Shown in pieces: positions 1 through 8,123 of a stretch of 33,007 nucleotides of DNA. Every line of letters starts with the position of its first letter. Positions within the stretch are counted from its first letter, which is position 1. The notes beneath the pieces are model-generated. The model did not search any database, was not told where the DNA came from, and worked only from the letters and a program-made list of their open reading frames with translations. The position numbers were made by a program, and so were the translations under genes. Origin of the DNA: Vibrio splendidus 12E03 (GTDB lineage Bacteria; Pseudomonadota; Gammaproteobacteria; Enterobacterales; Vibrionaceae); the NCBI RefSeq assembly GCF_000272105.2, contig NZ_AJZD02000240.1:1-33007 (forward strand). The letters are read 5' to 3'.

Positions 1-79
1 ATACGACCTCAGGTCGCACGGACAATTCTGTGTTAGAGACTTCCCTAAATTAGCAATTCATGAATAACTAAAGGTATGG

Positions 80-102
80 AAAATCTGGACAAAGCAGATT
101 TT
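80..102 (-). terminator. possible terminator hairpin after gajB
   Basis: An 8-bp perfect stem (AAAATCTG at 80-87 with CAGATTTT at 95-102) and a 7-base loop lie about 34 bases past the gajB stop codon. The stem is AT-rich and the T-run is short, so this is a weak candidate. A separate small palindrome, CGACCT-C-AGGTCG, sits at 4-16. Nothing else is recognisable in bases 1-135. Confidence 0.3.
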
Positions 103-135
103 TGGCAATTATCTTGGGTTGATATTAGGTTCACT

Positions 136-1578
136 CTAATTTTTCTTCGTTTTGTGGTTTGGATGATTTGGGTCTAACACTTCAAACCCAATAGATTCAA
201 GGCTTTTAACAATGTCATCGTGGTTGTATTTGTTGCCAAGTAAATCCATGTCTACTGCAACAACAAGCTCTGACTCAGCCCTCGTTAATGCAACGTAAAC
301 AATATTCCAAGTCTTGTTGAACTTGGTTACAGCATCCTGCATTAAGCATTTGAAAATCGCTGGTGTTAAGACTAATACACAGACCTTAGACTCTAAGCCC
401 TTAGTGCGCTGGATGCTGCTTATTGTGTACTTAGCCGAATTGTCCTTGGATGAACTATATTGCTCAGCTGATCGGCAGAGATTTTTGAACAACTCTTTTT
501 CATACGGAATTTCGAGCTTGGCAAGAAATTTACGTATGGAACTGTTGTTGTCATTTTTGGACAACAAAGATGCAAAGAAACGCTGTAATGAATATATCAC
601 CACCCCTTCTTCGTATTCGGGGAATTTTACTGTAAGTAGCTCTTCTACCTCAGGGTCAAACTCGGGTAGTGCTCCTGCTTGTTTAGTTGAGTAGTTACCT
701 TCTTTTCTGAAGATGCTAACTAAACTTCCATTCTCAATGTGATGGCTAAGTACAGCGTCATAATGGTCATCTTCTGTAGTGATGTATGTGAGGCGTCCTT
801 CAACTTCAGACAAGCTGATCTGCTCTTGCCCTTTGGCGCAAAAGGTATTTGATAGATCAAGAATCCTCTGTGGAACCCTACGAGATGTCGTGATATTCGG
901 CAGCACTTTTACTTTTTTGTTGGCTTTGTTTTTGGCTAGCCAACCTTTGAAATCTTTCGGATAATCAATTGCTTGCTTGGGATCGCCTACCATGTAAATA
1001 TCAGCAGAATTCTCGCCGATTTTTTGAAAAGCTTTAAGAGCGGTTTCGTCAAGATCCTGAGCTTCATCAAGGAAAATCTTTTCAATCGCACTGCTTAGGA
1101 GTTTATGAACTTTCCTAACTTTAGATTTCTTCTTCAGGCTGTTGTGTTTTGAATAGTTTTCATCGACAACTCTCCATGCCGCAGAATATGTTTCATCGAC
1201 ATGTATTACCCCAATTTTCTTTAGCCTTGAAATGGTGCTCTTGGCTTCTCTTTGTTTTTTCTCAGCAGACTTTCCAGCAGGAAAGTTTGAGAATGTTTTG
1301 CATTGTGAAGAGGTAGTGTGTACTTCATTTAAAACAAAAGGAGAGTAAGGGTAAATGACCTCATTCAATAGAAACGTGTGAACTGTGCAAACTACGATAT
1401 TGTCTGGCAAGTATCCTAATTGTCTGATAATCGCCTGAGAAATGTTCTGCGTGGCATTGTTGGTATAAGTAATCGCAAAGATTTTCTTGTGCGATGTTGA
1501 GTCGTAGTGCGCGATGATCTTCTCAGCCAGACTATGAGTCTTACCTGCGCCTGCTCCAGCTATCTGAATTTCAATCAT
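136..1578 (-). CDS. gajB: Gabija-like UvrD-family helicase/ATPase GajB
   Basis: This 480-residue superfamily 1 helicase-like protein is close to the usual GajB length (about 490). Visible motifs are Walker A GAGAGKT at residues 8-14, motif Ia around FAITYTNNAT (about 34-43), Walker B DEAQD at 171-175, motif III GDPKQ at 198-202, a TSRR motif IV-like segment, IQRTKGLE and a C-terminal YVALTRAE motif VI. In Gabija, GajB is thought to sense DNA ends or nucleotide depletion and to activate the GajA nuclease. Its start codon overlaps the end of the upstream gajA by 4 bases (ATGA), so the two are translationally coupled. The pairing with a class 2 OLD protein supports Gabija more than a stand-alone UvrD/Rep helicase. 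The exact subfamily cannot be fixed without alignment. Confidence 0.8.
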   Translation of the reverse strand: MIEIQIAGAGAGKTHSLAEKIIAHYDSTSHKKIFAITYTNNATQNISQAIIRQLGYLPDNIVVCTVHTFLLNEVIYPYSPFVLNEVHTTSSQCKTFSNFPAGKSAEKKQREAKSTISRLKKIGVIHVDETYSAAWRVVDENYSKHNSLKKKSKVRKVHKLLSSAIEKIFLDEAQDLDETALKAFQKIGENSADIYMVGDPKQAIDYPKDFKGWLAKNKANKKVKVLPNITTSRRVPQRILDLSNTFCAKGQEQISLSEVEGRLTYITTEDDHYDAVLSHHIENGSLVSIFRKEGNYSTKQAGALPEFDPEVEELLTVKFPEYEEGVVIYSLQRFFASLLSKNDNNSSIRKFLAKLEIPYEKELFKNLCRSAEQYSSSKDNSAKYTISSIQRTKGLESKVCVLVLTPAIFKCLMQDAVTKFNKTWNIVYVALTRAESELVVAVDMDLLGNKYNHDDIVKSLESIGFEVLDPNHPNHKTKKN

Positions 1579-3284
1579 TTCATGAAATCCAAGGCTTCTT
1601 GAATGTGCTTGGGTAACGAGAGCGGATCTTTGTTCTCTTCATCTAAGATGGAATCAGCTATCCTGAGCATCCTTTCAGCTTTGCTTTTCTTCAGGAACTC
1701 AGCCATATCACCAGAGGTTTTGAACTTCTTCTTGAAAAGTGTGTTCAAGCGGCCAAGGTTTCCATCAGCCTCTGCAAGATCATCTTCGAGCGTATATTTG
1801 GTAGTGGTTCTTACTCGAATATTGTCGTTATCAGTATCGTATTCTTGATGCTTATCTTTGGTTGAGTCATTGTCATCATAATCTCGAATTATGCTTAACT
1901 TCTTCTTAGTATTGCCTTTGTTGACTTGTAGCCAAACGTCCATAAAAGTTGTAAAGCCCGTTTGCTCAATAGAAATAACTTCAAGACTGCTTACATTTTC
2001 GTTATTGCGATAGAGGATAGCGTTAATCAGCATCTCTTCCGTAGTGCCTTCAACGAGAACAGTCTTGTTGCTCAGCAGTAGTTTTAGAATGTCGAAGTTT
2101 GGTCGCTTACGAAGGTAGTTAGTAAGATGTTTCTTACTATCAATTAGGTGGATCGCATTATTTCCAGATAGGACGATCACGTTGGTTAACTCAAGTTTAT
2201 TAATGACCAGTGGACTATGGGAGCTAATTAGCGTTTGTAGAGACGAGCCGCCTTTTTGTGTGCTTTTGTATATAAAGTCAGTTGCGAAGCGGAGGTTGTT
2301 GACACTGAGGTGTGCTTCAGGTTCTTCGATACAGCATAGGTTGAGTGCATTCTTGTTGCCGCTAAAGAACTCAAATAATAGGTAGATGTATACGAGGTTA
2401 CGATATCCAAGACCACGCTGATACAGATAGCTTTCACCCGATTTCAGAGTAATGTTGGATAGGATGCTTTTTAAATTAGGCAGGTTCGGGATACATTCAA
2501 GCTTATCAACAACCTCGTCGAAGAAGTTCTCGAAGTCTGGATCAGGTGTAACAATTTTTGTGAATGTCTCGGTGTTTTCAATTGCATCGAAAAAAGAAGT
2601 GTATGCGCTGTTAATCTTGGCTTTGTCGGAATCTTCGAGAGCGGAAATCAACATCTTGGTCAAGATGTCGTTTGATTTCTGAGTGTTACTTTCGGCAAAG
2701 TCATCACGCTCAGCGTTGATCGAGTTGATGCCTATAAGTCTTAAATCAGAATAGCTAACCCTTAACCCATTGTTGCTTTGTATTATGTCGTAGTCGTACA
2801 GCTCAATTGGCAGGTTGAACCAGCGTGTATCTTTTATGTCCCCGATACCGTCAAGTAGCTCCTTTGCAGCCTTAACAAATTGCTCTGTATCTTTGGGCTT
2901 GAAGTCGTAACGAATCTTGTAGCTATCGTCGGCTTCTTCTCCGATTATCCACTTGCCAATAACGCCTTCTTCAATAATGTTCTTTGGCTCAGTAAACTCG
3001 ACCTCAACTCGAACCTTAGGAATCAGAAGCTTGATCTCATCATCGTCCTTACCGTTGATGATCGCTTGGTAAAACTCTTTGATTGCTTCGCGGTTGATAT
3101 CCGATACTGAGAGACGTTTCTTATTGAAGCTAATGTCGTTGTTGTTAAGTGGCAAGGCAAGAGCATCGAATAGGTTAGTTTTACCTGCTTCGTTTTCACC
3201 AATAATTACGCTTAGTGGTGAAAATTTGATCTCGAAGTTTTTGAAGGCTCGATAGTTTTCAATTTCGACTGTACGAATGTACAT
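1575..3284 (-). CDS. gajA: Gabija-like OLD-family ATPase and Toprim nuclease GajA
   Basis: This 569-residue protein matches the usual GajA size and layout. An N-terminal SMC/ABC-type ATPase has Walker A GENEAGKT at residues 29-36, a signature-like LGYRN segment near 292-296, Walker B IEEPEAH at about 319-325 and an SSHSP switch at 354-358. A C-terminal Toprim domain has VEG at 411-413, further acidic residues at E416-E417, and the RDYDD acidic cluster at 467-471. Class 2 OLD proteins of this type are DNA nicking or cleaving nucleases whose activity is restrained by nucleotides. It is the first gene of a two-gene unit with gajB. The ATG at 3284 follows GGAAG at suitable spacing. Related OLD systems such as PARIS have a different partner, so the UvrD-like neighbour makes Gabija the best call. 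Confidence 0.82.
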   Translation of the reverse strand: MYIRTVEIENYRAFKNFEIKFSPLSVIIGENEAGKTNLFDALALPLNNNDISFNKKRLSVSDINREAIKEFYQAIINGKDDDEIKLLIPKVRVEVEFTEPKNIIEEGVIGKWIIGEEADDSYKIRYDFKPKDTEQFVKAAKELLDGIGDIKDTRWFNLPIELYDYDIIQSNNGLRVSYSDLRLIGINSINAERDDFAESNTQKSNDILTKMLISALEDSDKAKINSAYTSFFDAIENTETFTKIVTPDPDFENFFDEVVDKLECIPNLPNLKSILSNITLKSGESYLYQRGLGYRNLVYIYLLFEFFSGNKNALNLCCIEEPEAHLSVNNLRFATDFIYKSTQKGGSSLQTLISSHSPLVINKLELTNVIVLSGNNAIHLIDSKKHLTNYLRKRPNFDILKLLLSNKTVLVEGTTEEMLINAILYRNNENVSSLEVISIEQTGFTTFMDVWLQVNKGNTKKKLSIIRDYDDNDSTKDKHQEYDTDNDNIRVRTTTKYTLEDDLAEADGNLGRLNTLFKKKFKTSGDMAEFLKKSKAERMLRIADSILDEENKDPLSLPKHIQEALDFMK

Positions 3285-3308
3285 ATATCTTCCATGTAGT
3301 TATTGTTT

Positions 3309-3336
3309 GTTATCATTTTCATAAAGTTAACATCAA
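3309..3336 (-). promoter_or_regulatory. putative gajA promoter
   Basis: On the minus strand TTGATG (3331-3336) and GATAAC (3309-3314) are separated by 16 bases. Transcription would start about 18 bases before the gajA ATG. This is a pattern match only; the -10 is imperfect. Confidence 0.35.
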
Positions 3337-3714
3337 ACAATGTAGGCTGAAACAAACTTAGACGAAAAAATGGCCCCTCATCAAAGCCATTGTGAACTTC
3401 AAAATTTCCTAGTAACTTGAATCTCACTCCGTTGAGATGTATCGGTGAACCATTCTAAGTCATCCGTTGGGTGCGGTATATGCCTATGCAAGTGCACACA
3501 AAAAGCATTACACCAAGTAAGTCAAACTTGATTGTTGTGAAGTGGGCAACTAATGGCTCTAGCTCATTTTGGGGAAGAAACGGGTTAGAGTCGGCGCTCT
3601 ATGGTATGCACTTCGCATAAACTGAGTTTTGGCAAAGGACGGGCTTGTTCAACACTCAAACAAAGTGTCGGCAGCGCGACACATATTTTTATTTGTTATA
3701 ACTCTTTTCATTGC
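3337..3714. other. non-coding gap between DUF2971 gene and gajA
   Basis: About 380 bases carry no gene with a convincing start. The stretch holds the left copy of a direct repeat (3568-3601) whose partner is at 7074-7107. Short open stretches are readable on the minus strand (for example around 3420-3530), but none has a start codon and ribosome site, so they may be remnants of an older gene. No terminator is obvious. Confidence 0.5.
3568..3601 (+). repeat. left copy of diverged 34-bp direct repeat
   Basis: Reading 3568-3601 against 7074-7107 with no gaps gives 25 identical positions of 34. Blocks TTTGGGG, AGAAA, TTAGA and CGCTCTA are conserved. Both copies lie in non-coding DNA, in the same orientation, on either side of the DUF2971-to-cupin cargo block. 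Confidence 0.5.
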
Positions 3715-4476
3715 TCATGCTTTATTTGCTAAATCTTCCCATGATATAGATTTTTCAGATAGCTCATACTTGCGCACAAACTTACCTTTGAAATTTTTAG
3801 TGTACAATTCTGACTTAACTACATTTGTGCTTTTTAGCATCCGATCGCAGTACGAAGTGACCATACTTTCAACCCACGCAGGTGCTCTAGGATCAATTTG
3901 AACTTGGTCTAAAAAGTCAGTTATTGGAATATCTAGATTTACATGAGTGTTGTCGTGAAAGTCTTCGTCTGTTGAGTCATTAGGATGCACTAGAATCCTT
4001 ATTTCTTCTTCGTGGGAGAAATCAACTCTTTTATACCTAGTTGTAAATCCGCGACTATAATCTTGTTGCACCATATTCATTAATTCATCTATATCTCGAT
4101 AATATCGAACCATAGACACTCCAACTCGACGAACGCCAGTTAGTTTTCTCAACTTCCCTACTGTAGACGCTACTTTTACACCACTCTTATTAGGCGAGTA
4201 GATTCGCCACATAGCATCTGATTCTTGCTTTAATGTCCAGCATTGACCAAAAAAGAACTGATCTGCGCTATATTGTGTAGAGCTGACTTTGCCCCCGATA
4301 TCAAGCTCATAGTTTGATAGGATATTCTCCCAAGGGTCTTCCCAAGTAGTAACTTTGGCAAAAGTTAACTTTTTCATTTCAACTAAGTTGACAAATGCTT
4401 CAAATGAAAAGTATCGATATATTTTTGTCGAGTCTGCTACAGACTCATCGTTTATGTCCAACTTCAATGGTTGCAT
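3715..4476 (-). CDS. DUF2971 family protein
   Basis: This 253-residue protein has the hallmarks of DUF2971. The N-terminal pattern YRYFSFEAFVNLVE is followed by LTFAKVTTWEDPWE (residues about 37-50), then a conserved FFGQCWTL segment and AMWRIYSP near residues 76-96. A central RYKRVDFSHEEEIRILV stretch and an ending with an aspartate-proline segment (DQVQIDPRAP) follow. The family's biochemical function is not established; members often sit in accessory regions, including near defence genes. The ATG at 4476 follows GGGGGA with 5 bases between. No signal peptide or membrane helix is seen. Its place directly upstream of a Gabija pair on the same strand is suggestive, but a 430-base gap argues against one operon. 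Confidence 0.7.
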   Translation of the reverse strand: MQPLKLDINDESVADSTKIYRYFSFEAFVNLVEMKKLTFAKVTTWEDPWENILSNYELDIGGKVSSTQYSADQFFFGQCWTLKQESDAMWRIYSPNKSGVKVASTVGKLRKLTGVRRVGVSMVRYYRDIDELMNMVQQDYSRGFTTRYKRVDFSHEEEIRILVHPNDSTDEDFHDNTHVNLDIPITDFLDQVQIDPRAPAWVESMVTSYCDRMLKSTNVVKSELYTKNFKGKFVRKYELSEKSISWEDLANKA

Positions 4477-4505
4477 CTATTCCCCCTTGAGTTATAACGT
4501 CAGAA

Positions 4506-4589
4506 TAACGGGCAATTACCTGCCAAAATTGAATGACACAGCAAAATCACTGCTTTTAGAAAAATGCGCCACGAGTAAAGTACCCGTTA
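4506..4589 (-). repeat. attC-like imperfect inverted repeat after SEC-C gene
   Basis: On the plus strand TAACGGGCAATTAC (4506-4519) is mirrored by GTAAAGTACCCGTTA (4575-4589). The arms agree in 13 positions with one base inserted, and enclose about 55 bases. The right arm ends 9 bases from the SEC-C stop codon, where an integron attC site would sit. The classical RYYYAAC and GTTRRRY core sequences are not clean, so this may instead be an unrelated hairpin. Confidence 0.3.
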
Positions 4590-4598
4590 ATACTCTTT

Positions 4599-5225
4599 TT
4601 ATAAGCGCTCTAAAAGCTGTACTAAAACTCTTCCGTGGCATTTTTTATACTTGTCTGCGCCGCAAAAACACTGCTGATTCCGTGTTGAACCTTTGCTAAG
4701 CAAAATCATTATATTTTCACGCATTTGTCCCAAAAATTGCCAGTAGCTTGCTTCATCATCATTTAGGCTAAGGGCGTACATATCTGCTTTTTCACCTGCA
4801 TTCTCTAGTTTGAATTTTGCCTCGCATACCTTAATTAAATCATCAACTAAGGCGTTCCCAGATGTGTTGATACGGACATTATCTATCTGTTGCCCAACGT
4901 AATTTGTATTTGGGTCAGGAACAAATGCGATTGATTTGCATGGAAAAGCCTTGGGAGTGACATCTAACAAGCCTCCTGACGGAGAAGCCCACACCGCGTG
5001 AAACTCAGCTTCAATAAGATGCTCTGTTTCCCAAACTTGCCACCCGTAAACAATTGCGCCACCAGTAGTAGAAACCTTAGCTTCAACGTTCGGAAAGCAC
5101 TCATTGATTTGGGCACCTTGATCGGGTTTACAATCTAGAATTCTCGGTTCTTCACTTACACCTAGCTTTTCAATTAGGCGCCTAAGCCAAATTGACTCCA
5201 AATCAGATGGTGTAATTACAGCCAT
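4599..5225 (-). CDS. SEC-C-type zinc-motif protein
   Basis: This 208-residue protein ends with CFCGADKYKKCHG (near residues 188-200), a compact CxC-x7-CH zinc-binding motif like that of SEC-C proteins, where it binds zinc and often mediates protein contacts. The N-terminal two thirds contain GWQVWE, then EAEFHAVWASPSG and LDVTPKAFP, a pattern seen in uncharacterised proteins that carry this tail. No signal peptide or membrane helix is present, so it is probably cytoplasmic. The ATG at 5225 follows AGGAG at 6 bases. It is separated by about 120 bases from the DUF2971 gene downstream and 345 from the gene upstream, so each may be its own unit. Function unknown. Confidence 0.65.
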   Translation of the reverse strand: MAVITPSDLESIWLRRLIEKLGVSEEPRILDCKPDQGAQINECFPNVEAKVSTTGGAIVYGWQVWETEHLIEAEFHAVWASPSGGLLDVTPKAFPCKSIAFVPDPNTNYVGQQIDNVRINTSGNALVDDLIKVCEAKFKLENAGEKADMYALSLNDDEASYWQFLGQMRENIMILLSKGSTRNQQCFCGADKYKKCHGRVLVQLLERL

Positions 5226-5570
5226 AGTTCTCTCCTAGCTTATATTAATTTATTAGATCTCAGAGTGGGGTGATTAAACATCCCACTTTGGGATTTCTCA
5301 TGTATGTAACAAACGCCAGCCTCTAGAATAACATACTGTTTTTACTAGATTATAACGGGTTACACCAAAAGCAGTAACGAGAAAATGCGACAAGATGGGG
5401 TATTTCTACGCACCTCACGATTGGCATTAGAAAATATATCGAAAACTACTGAGGCGAGACTTATGTGGTTTGCTATCGCCAACAAGGAATGGGGCAGAGG
5501 CGTGTTACAAACTTTAAGCTCCCCCGTAATGACAAACTTCAGTAGATAATTAGATTTCGGATAATCACTA
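5226..5570. other. non-coding gap between SnoaL-like and SEC-C genes
   Basis: The 345 bases hold no supported gene. They include a second ATAACGGG-type arm (5352-5359) resembling the one at 4505-4512. A loose inverted pair lies around 5406-5419 (CTACGCACCTCACG) and 5497-5508 (GAGGCGTGTTAC). This could be a degenerate attC-like region, but the match is weak. A 109-codon open frame through it on the minus strand starts inside the SnoaL-like gene in another frame and is judged a shadow. Confidence 0.4.
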
Positions 5571-5942
5571 CTAACTGAGTTTGAAAGGTTTACATTGCGT
5601 ACCTTGATGATACCTGAGCTTCCAACAAGTGCCCGTAAATGTCCAAATTGAACAGCGTTTGGCATAGTCACTAACTTCTCCAGATTCACTTACAAGAGCA
5701 GACTCATACTTTAAAAGCTGTATAGAAGGCTCAAGTTGAATACATTCATACTTTTGAGAATGAACGCGGATATCTGAAGGCTCTTCCAAATCCATCATTT
5801 GAATAATGGATGTAAAATCGTAGCTATCTCCTGACTTACCAACTTCAGTAAAACTAGGGTGTATTAAACGATCAAGGTCAGCTTTGTTCTGACGAGTTTG
5901 GTATTGATGGAGTTCTATTTCTTGTTCGATCAAAATGTCCAT
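5571..5942 (-). CDS. SnoaL/NTF2-like (DUF4440-type) protein
   Basis: The 123-residue product has the small NTF2-like pattern: an N-terminal helix with QEIELHQYQTRQNKADLDRLIHPSFTEVGKSG, where the HPSFTEVG segment is typical, then alternating strands and an ending WTFTGTCWKLRYHQGT typical of DUF4440/SnoaL-like folds. Such domains form cone-shaped small-molecule pockets in very diverse proteins, so no substrate can be named. The start at 5942 is chosen over a longer frame because AGGAGG lies just upstream. It follows the VOC-family gene by 45 bases and is probably co-transcribed with it and the cupin gene. Confidence 0.65.
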   Translation of the reverse strand: MDILIEQEIELHQYQTRQNKADLDRLIHPSFTEVGKSGDSYDFTSIIQMMDLEEPSDIRVHSQKYECIQLEPSIQLLKYESALVSESGEVSDYAKRCSIWTFTGTCWKLRYHQGTQCKPFKLS

Positions 5943-5987
5943 TTTACCTCCTAAACTGATATGGCATATAAGGCCTTTATAATCCAT

Positions 5988-6353
5988 TTAAACCACTTGC
6001 AACGTCGTCGCCCCACGCAAGCCAATTAGGTTGCCAAATGGATCTTCGATTTGACACATAAAAAGCCCATTTTCAATTGCCATTGGGCCTCTATACAGTT
6101 TTGCACCAAGTTCTTCAAAATGATCCAGTGCTTTATCCAAGTTGTTTACCGACCAATATAAAACTGTCCCGCATTTACCCGAGCCTACTTTTTCGTCTGC
6201 TTGCACTATCTCAAGAGAAAAACCGTTTAAATTGAGCACGGTAAAGTCGAAACTAGGATGATAAACAGATTCTGCTGTAGGAAAGGCTTTTTGATACCAC
6301 TCGATGCCCAATGCGACATTTTGAACATGAATAAGAATCGCTGTTGGAATCAT
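5988..6353 (-). CDS. VOC superfamily (glyoxalase/bleomycin-resistance-like) protein
   Basis: This 121-residue protein has the beta-alpha-beta-beta-beta repeat layout of the vicinal oxygen chelate fold. It has an N-terminal IHVQNVALGIEWYQKAFP, a central FTVLNLNGFSLEIVQ strand pair, an YWSVNNLDKALDHFEELG helix and the C-terminal EDPFGNLIGL signature. The family includes glyoxalase I, dioxygenases and antibiotic-binding proteins; nothing here fixes the substrate. The start at 6353 is preferred to a longer version because AGGAGGA is placed well upstream of this ATG. It sits 27 bases after the cupin gene and 45 before the SnoaL-like gene, forming an apparent three-gene unit. Confidence 0.8.
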   Translation of the reverse strand: MIPTAILIHVQNVALGIEWYQKAFPTAESVYHPSFDFTVLNLNGFSLEIVQADEKVGSGKCGTVLYWSVNNLDKALDHFEELGAKLYRGPMAIENGLFMCQIEDPFGNLIGLRGATTLQVV

Positions 6354-6380
6354 AGTCTTCCTCCTACTACTTACCAATCA

Positions 6381-6845
6381 CTAGTATGGTGTGCCGTTCT
6401 TTCTAGAGGGAGTCCATTCACCAGAACTTTCAACAACCCATTTGAAATCATCATCTGGATAATGGGCTTCGTCTTTTGCAACTCGGCTCCCTATAACTAT
6501 AAATTTAGCTTGTTCGCTACTACGGTTTATTAAATGATGACCATTTTCGACCCTAGCAGGGAAGCCAATACACATTCCTGCAAACAATGTCTGCTCACCG
6601 TCATCACTGACTAAACATAGCTCACCACCGAGTACATAAAGAAACTCATCTGACCTTGTGTGCCAATGGCGAAGAGCCGACTGCGCATTCGGTTCTAATA
6701 CTTCCAGATTCACACCGAACTGAGTGAGCCCAAAAGAATCACCTAAACTTCTGCATTCAGATTGACCAAGGCGAGATTTAAATGGCTCTGGAAATGGGTT
6801 AAACGTATCACCTTTTATGCTTAACGCTTGTTTCGCTTTCGTCAT
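6381..6845 (-). CDS. cupin domain protein
   Basis: This 154-residue single-domain cupin shows both conserved motifs. Motif 1 is HWHTRSDEFLYVLGGE, with two metal-ligand histidines and a glutamate (about residues 61-76). Motif 2 is GFPARVENGHHLIN, with the third histidine (about residues 93-106). Cupins of this size bind a metal and act as sugar epimerase-like, dioxygenase-like or sensor proteins; the substrate is unknown. It is the first gene of the cupin-VOC-SnoaL group. The ATG at 6845 follows GGGG at 7 bases. No signal peptide is seen. Confidence 0.8.
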   Translation of the reverse strand: MTKAKQALSIKGDTFNPFPEPFKSRLGQSECRSLGDSFGLTQFGVNLEVLEPNAQSALRHWHTRSDEFLYVLGGELCLVSDDGEQTLFAGMCIGFPARVENGHHLINRSSEQAKFIVIGSRVAKDEAHYPDDDFKWVVESSGEWTPSRKNGTPY

Positions 6846-7073
6846 TAATTGCCCCTATGCATAACGCTTTTCAGTCGGGATATAGTCATTTGCTTCTGTC
6901 CATCTTGCTCAACCTTTTTAAGCAACTCAAGCCATATATGGTGGTTATGTGATTTTTGTACGCACACGAGTGATGGGTTACGAAAAAAACACCTGCACTC
7001 TAGGGTTGTTAGTTAGCATATGTATTACAAAATCAACTCACCATTAATTAGTCAATCATCGGTCGTGACACAC

Positions 7074-7107
7074 TTTGGGGCAGAAATCATTTAGATTAAA
7101 CGCTCTA
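7074..7107 (+). repeat. right copy of diverged 34-bp direct repeat
   Basis: Partner of the copy at 3568-3601, with 25 of 34 positions identical and no gaps. The two copies are 3506 bases apart and bracket the cargo genes from DUF2971 to cupin. Confidence 0.5.
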
Positions 7108-7252
7108 AACTTTACGGCCACCAAGTAATGTTGTGGTTATGCTCCCTTGCTCTCCCCTCCTGATCTTATTGCGAAAGCTGGCATGTCACGTATAAAGAAG
7201 AGTGATTTTTATTATTGGAAATGTCTTTATTATCAATAGTTTTTTATCGTTT

Positions 7253-7281
7253 TTGCTTGTCATTTATACGACGCATATCAT
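7253..7281 (+). promoter_or_regulatory. putative promoter for gene at 7352
   Basis: TTGCTT (7253-7258) and TATCAT (7276-7281) are separated by exactly 17 bases, about 70 bases before the start codon. This is a pattern match only. Confidence 0.35.
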
Positions 7282-7351
7282 AAAAATATGGTCAAGCGCA
7301 AGATGGGGTGTGGCAAGATAGTTTTATCGTAACTCCCTGATTTGAGGCGTG

Positions 7352-7831
7352 ATGAGTCAACACAATGATATCCAGTTAAGGCGCCGTATTGAGCGTATTC
7401 TAGAGCGCTATCCTAACGCCTCGTCGCTGGCGGTTCGCCAGCGTTTGATAGTCGATGTCAAACCTACTCACTTTTATCTCCACTTAATCCCTTTCTATGA
7501 TCAGAACCGCATCGATGACAGTTCTGATATACAGCGTGAGCTTGATAGAATGATGGCTATGCATTTAGGGTTGAGTGTCATAGCGAGAACACTGTCAACA
7601 AAGCCCTATAATTATCGTCAGATAGAGCGGGCATTACTTAAGTTGACGTTAAATTTTGATCACATAGAACAAGCCCTGCTTTGTAAAATCGTGCATTTTG
7701 GGCATGATATGGCGAAAGACGAGCATCATAAGTCTAAGATGGTCATGCACTTGCAAAAGCTTGGGCACCGCTTACCCGACATTTTTTTGATCTTACGGCA
7801 AGGTACCAGAGTTGAAATTATCGACAGTTAA
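7352..7831 (+). CDS. hypothetical protein, possible element-encoded accessory factor
   Basis: I do not recognise this 159-residue protein. It is rich in charged residues, with an N-terminal helix rich in arginine (LRRRIERILERYP) and further amphipathic helices through the middle (YRQIERALLKLTLNFDHIEQALLCKI), and looks all-alpha and cytoplasmic. The ATG at 7352 is close behind GAGG, and a GTG one codon earlier is an alternative. It is the only rightward gene between the cargo block and the transfer genes, and has a plausible promoter of its own. Its position at the edge of the conjugation module hints at a mobilisation or regulatory role, but nothing in the sequence proves that. Confidence 0.65.
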   Translation: MSQHNDIQLRRRIERILERYPNASSLAVRQRLIVDVKPTHFYLHLIPFYDQNRIDDSSDIQRELDRMMAMHLGLSVIARTLSTKPYNYRQIERALLKLTLNFDHIEQALLCKIVHFGHDMAKDEHHKSKMVMHLQKLGHRLPDIFLILRQGTRVEIIDS

Positions 7832-8123
7832 TCTTTGAATTGTCAGTCAGCTGTGCAGTATTTGCGAGCGTCTCAGCAATGTCGTGATATCAATGATATT
7901 GGTGCTTGCGAAGTGTTCATTGGATTTTGCACAATGACTAGTGCGGCTTTTCGGGCTGTGGGTTAAAGTGAGCGCATTGAGTACAGCTATAGGGACGTAC
8001 AAGGATGTGAGAAGCCGCCTATAACAATATTATGTTTGGTGTATGCCTACCTGCAGAATGCAATACAACTATTTTTGAGACTCACGAAACACGACGAATA
8101 AGGCAATGGCAGCCCCTCGATAT
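7832..8123. other. non-coding region between convergent genes
   Basis: About 290 bases contain short palindromes, for example TGATATCA followed by a second GATATT near 7891-7901, but no convincing gene or classical terminator. The function is not evident. Confidence 0.4.

Larger units (their letters stand above)
6846..7351. other. non-coding region upstream of cupin gene and the rightward gene at 7352
   Basis: About 500 bases separate divergent genes. The stretch holds the right copy of the 34-bp direct repeat (7074-7107) and a candidate rightward promoter (7253-7281). No small gene with a convincing start was found. The composition is AT-rich near 7200-7260. Confidence 0.5.

Noticed and set aside
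314..694. 126-codon rightward frame inside gajB
   Set aside because: Antisense shadow of a gene with clear helicase motifs.
5307..5317. TAACAAACGCC, identical to the start of Vibrio cholerae attC (VCR) repeats as I recall them
   Set aside because: No matching GGCGTTA-type partner lies at a suitable distance, and the orientation does not fit the leftward genes, so a chance 11-base match is likely.
5360..5689. 109-codon leftward frame
   Set aside because: Begins inside the SnoaL-like gene in another frame, without its own ribosome site; most of it runs through the non-coding gap.
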